Assembly: GCF_001949145.1 (NCBI RefSeq)
Contig: NW_019091397.1
Coordinates: forward strand, 1,273,477 to 1,337,476
Reading direction: 5' to 3'
Length of the DNA: 64,000 nucleotides
DNA from: Acanthaster planci
Lineage: Eukaryota > Echinodermata > Asteroidea > Valvatida > Acanthasteridae
Shown here: one piece after another, positions 61,431-64,000 of the stretch
Position numbering within the stretch: position 1 is the stretch's first letter
How the letters are laid out: each line of letters begins with the position of its first letter
Notes under the pieces: generated by a model
The model's database searches: none
The model's input: only the letters and a program-made list of their open reading frames with translations
Told to the model about the DNA's origin: nothing
Position numbers and translations under genes: made by a program

Positions 61431-64000
61431 CCACTACATTTGAATTTTATTGGCCTCTCCGAAAGGGAAATACTAACATGATATATTTGTTGGGAAATGC
61501 TCTAGTAGTAATTAACAAGGCTCAGCCGTTATGTGAAGAAAAAAAATATCCTGTCCTGATTCAAAATGACTCAATATATGAACGGGCCCCAAGCCCAGGA
61601 TCAGCTGTCATTGACGAGGAGTAAGTAATTTGAAGAGTTTAGACTTGAGTTGATCGTCATGGGCTGAATATGTGGTTTGTCATTGACGGTACATGTATCG
61701 TTGTTCGTTGAAGTACATCCATAATGAGTTGCTTTAACATTTACAAACAAAAGTCCTCGTAGGGGTAAGTGGGTAAGCAAGATATCTTTAATGCCATTGA
61801 TATCAATGCATTTTGTAAGTGACGTTAGTTTTGGTCCCATTTTATGAAACTGGACTTCACCTGTTGATCGTACAGCGCCTAAACTCCAATACGTCTGGCA
61901 TACCGGTAGTTGTCACCGTGATTCTTTATGCCATTATTTCCAATACACAACTCGGTTGGCCTTTTTAGACGTGGAGTACTTTACCGAAATATTCCTATGG
62001 GTGTGTATGCGACCTTGTTGCCCAGGATTGTAATAAAATTTCGCTCGCTGTTTAATAAGTTTTCGGCAATCGCATGGGATGATACAGAGGCAAACGATTA
62101 ATGTAAAAACTTTTTATTTTAAAAACTGTTTTTCATGATTGAGGCCTGGGGAACCACAAACTGTAAAATTCGGGTGGAATATCTCAAAGACATATCGTCT
62201 AGTAATAGGATATGGCACGACTGTAATCTTGCATACGCTGCTGTTGCTGCGCTACTATTGAACTACCTGGTGTGTTTGGTTTTTGTCTGTATAAATCGCT
62301 CTATTCGGCGAGTAAGCGAGGAATAATCGTGATCACTGCGTGGCTCGGAATGACTGATGGGCGGATCAGATGGAGTGGTAAACACACATCCTAGTAATAG
62401 GAGGCAAACTACATTTGATTTCGCGCGCTAGAATTAAACATTGTTCAACATCGCAAGATTGACTGTTTGGATTGAATATTTACCTCCAGATTGGAACGGG
62501 TCTGAGTGTTGACTCGATTTTGCAACCGTAGTCACGAAGCTTATTGAAAGGTTTAGACAATGCTTGATGTCTTTGAGAATATGGCGGAGTTCCCGCGCAC
62601 AGACAGGCTTAAAGGCTTTGCTTTATCATTTTGATTATTCTACACTGACTCAGCTGCAATGCTGAATTAAAACTACAAAGTATGACATTATAACCCCCCC
62701 CACAGCAATGTGGATACTACATGGGTTATTAATACCAGAGTTGAAAATGTGTTACATTACAGAGAAACAAGAGATACTTGTATCCAAATTGTGTATGTGT
62801 GAAGTTTAGACTATAAAAGGCGTCGTGTGGCTAAGATGAAAAGATGTCGTTATTTGATGTAAAGTGATGAAGAAATATATCTTGGGGACTTTCTTTCCGT
62901 TCGGCGGAAATTAATCTCCTGGCCTCCTGTGCACTTATGAAAGAGCTCAGTCGAGATTCGTAGATTTCACTTTACCAAGAAATCTGACATTTTTTTCGGA
63001 CATACATTGTGCGAACTGTTGTGGCCAGTATAGTTGAGCGCGCGAGTCGTATCGCGTTAACAGCACTACAATAGAAATGAAAATCAGGCAGTGTCTAATT
63101 CCTTAATGGTTATTCCTCCGTGGGTCTGGTTTCATTTTTCAGCAGTCCGCAGGCAAGAATAATTTAAGCTTACCGGATTAACGAGATGACCATCCGGGCA
63201 GGAATCGGGTAAAGTGGACAGAAAAGGTACGCCTGTGTATGCGACGCTGAACGGGCTAGTTTGTAAGCTGTGAGTTGGCCCTCTCGCCAATACCTGAACC
63301 ACATTAGTATTCTCCTTCAACCAGGAACCGAAATACGCTGGGTATGGTACCTTTTTACGTGAAACAAGATATACTGTTGATCTTAGTCCCCGACTTGACT
63401 GCCCCTGGGATATGTCCGACGCAAAAGGCGCAGGAAAGAAAATATTTATCCACAAAGCGCGAAGTGCACCGTCGTCTGCCAGGCGAACGTGCACCGGCTC
63501 GCTGTTCAATTCTGTTTGGAAACTTATCGCCTCTGGTGCCCCATACTGTGATTTTAATACGCGTCACTATGTCTTGATAGATTCGAATGGATTGGTTTTC
63601 GTGCTTAGGTATGAGTGCAGGGTTTCTAACGCCTGCAAACCCTGAGGATAGATATTTATTGAAAATGACTATGCTTTTCAGGCTGTTATTTCATGCATAT
63701 CCTCAGTATACAAAAATAGCACTATGTACCGTATACAAACAATTTAGTTAGCAGTGCATTCTGCTGCGACGACACCCGACCCCGATAAATTAACTTACGA
63801 TCCCATATCGACAGGTTAATGAGACACTTCAGCCAAAAACGTGCGCAGTGGAAGAGAGAAATTGTTTCTTACCATGACATTACCAAAAAAAGTTGTTTGA
63901 CAAATCATGCAGATGGTGATTATAATCGGCCTCTGACTCAACATGGCAAGAAATAAGCAGATCTCATTGTTATAAAATAGTGTCTAGACCGAACATTTCA

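Larger units (their letters stand above)
50682..64000. other. 3' flank of NDUFAF5, mostly unassigned
   Basis: Downstream of the stop lie a 77-bp duplication, two copies of a MITE family, a second copy of repeat R1, a small 16-bp triplicate, a candidate first exon at 53732-53793 and a candidate promoter at 61176-61430. CpG is more frequent and ACATGTA words rarer than in the left half. Open frames of up to about 125 codons exist on both strands (for example 56559-56849 +, 58890-59237 + and 63132-63509 -), but none resembles a family I know. Confidence 0.6.

Noticed and set aside
63132-63509. 125-codon open frame on the - strand
   Set aside because: The peptide resembles no family I know. An overlapping open frame exists on the + strand, and there are no convincing splice or promoter signals around it.

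Overview
This is animal nuclear DNA, almost entirely non-coding. It looks like a marine invertebrate: the palindromic words ACATGTA and GTACATGTAC are scattered through the left two thirds, splice sites are of the normal GT-AG type, and introns are very long. Such ACATGTA-rich DNA reminds me of echinoderm, hemichordate, cephalochordate or some lophotrochozoan genomes, but I cannot decide the phylum by eye.

One gene can be named with confidence: the 3' part of NDUFAF5, a mitochondrial complex I assembly factor, on the + strand. Five coding exons (5311-5421, 27924-28010, 42553-42697, 47700-47782 and 50601-50681) join in frame to 168 codons plus a stop. They match the C-terminal half of the family. 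The exons for the mitochondrial targeting peptide and the SAM-binding core were not found and should lie left of the window. Introns between the visible exons are about 22.5, 14.5, 5.0 and 2.8 kb.

The introns and the 3' flank hold repeats. There are two minisatellites (18-bp unit at 3781-4068; about 50-bp unit at 12941-13190) and a TTTTG microsatellite with an assembly gap and a G-rich quadruplex-like tail (38920-39271). There are several short elements with inverted termini: a Tc1/mariner-like one at 11268-11504, a hAT-like one at 38168-38674, foldbacks at 2550-2707, 13398-13626 and 14959-15120, and one at 27323-27838 just before an exon. A GC-rich block at 22384-25500 looks like a decayed retroelement. 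Two copies of a roughly 410-450-bp element with ATA target duplications lie at 51243-51691 and 58451-58857. The first is inserted in an older repeat whose uninterrupted relative is at 13636-14100.

Right of about 41 kb the texture changes: ACATGTA words become rare and CpG more frequent. This part carries a cluster of five CTCTTCGTGAAAACG-like words in the last intron, a candidate TATA/initiator promoter with a downstream splice donor at 61176-61430, and a possible short first coding exon at 53732-53793. These, and an unassigned exon-like reading frame at 28362-28583, are the most open questions. I found no convincing second protein-coding gene, tRNA, rRNA or CRISPR array.
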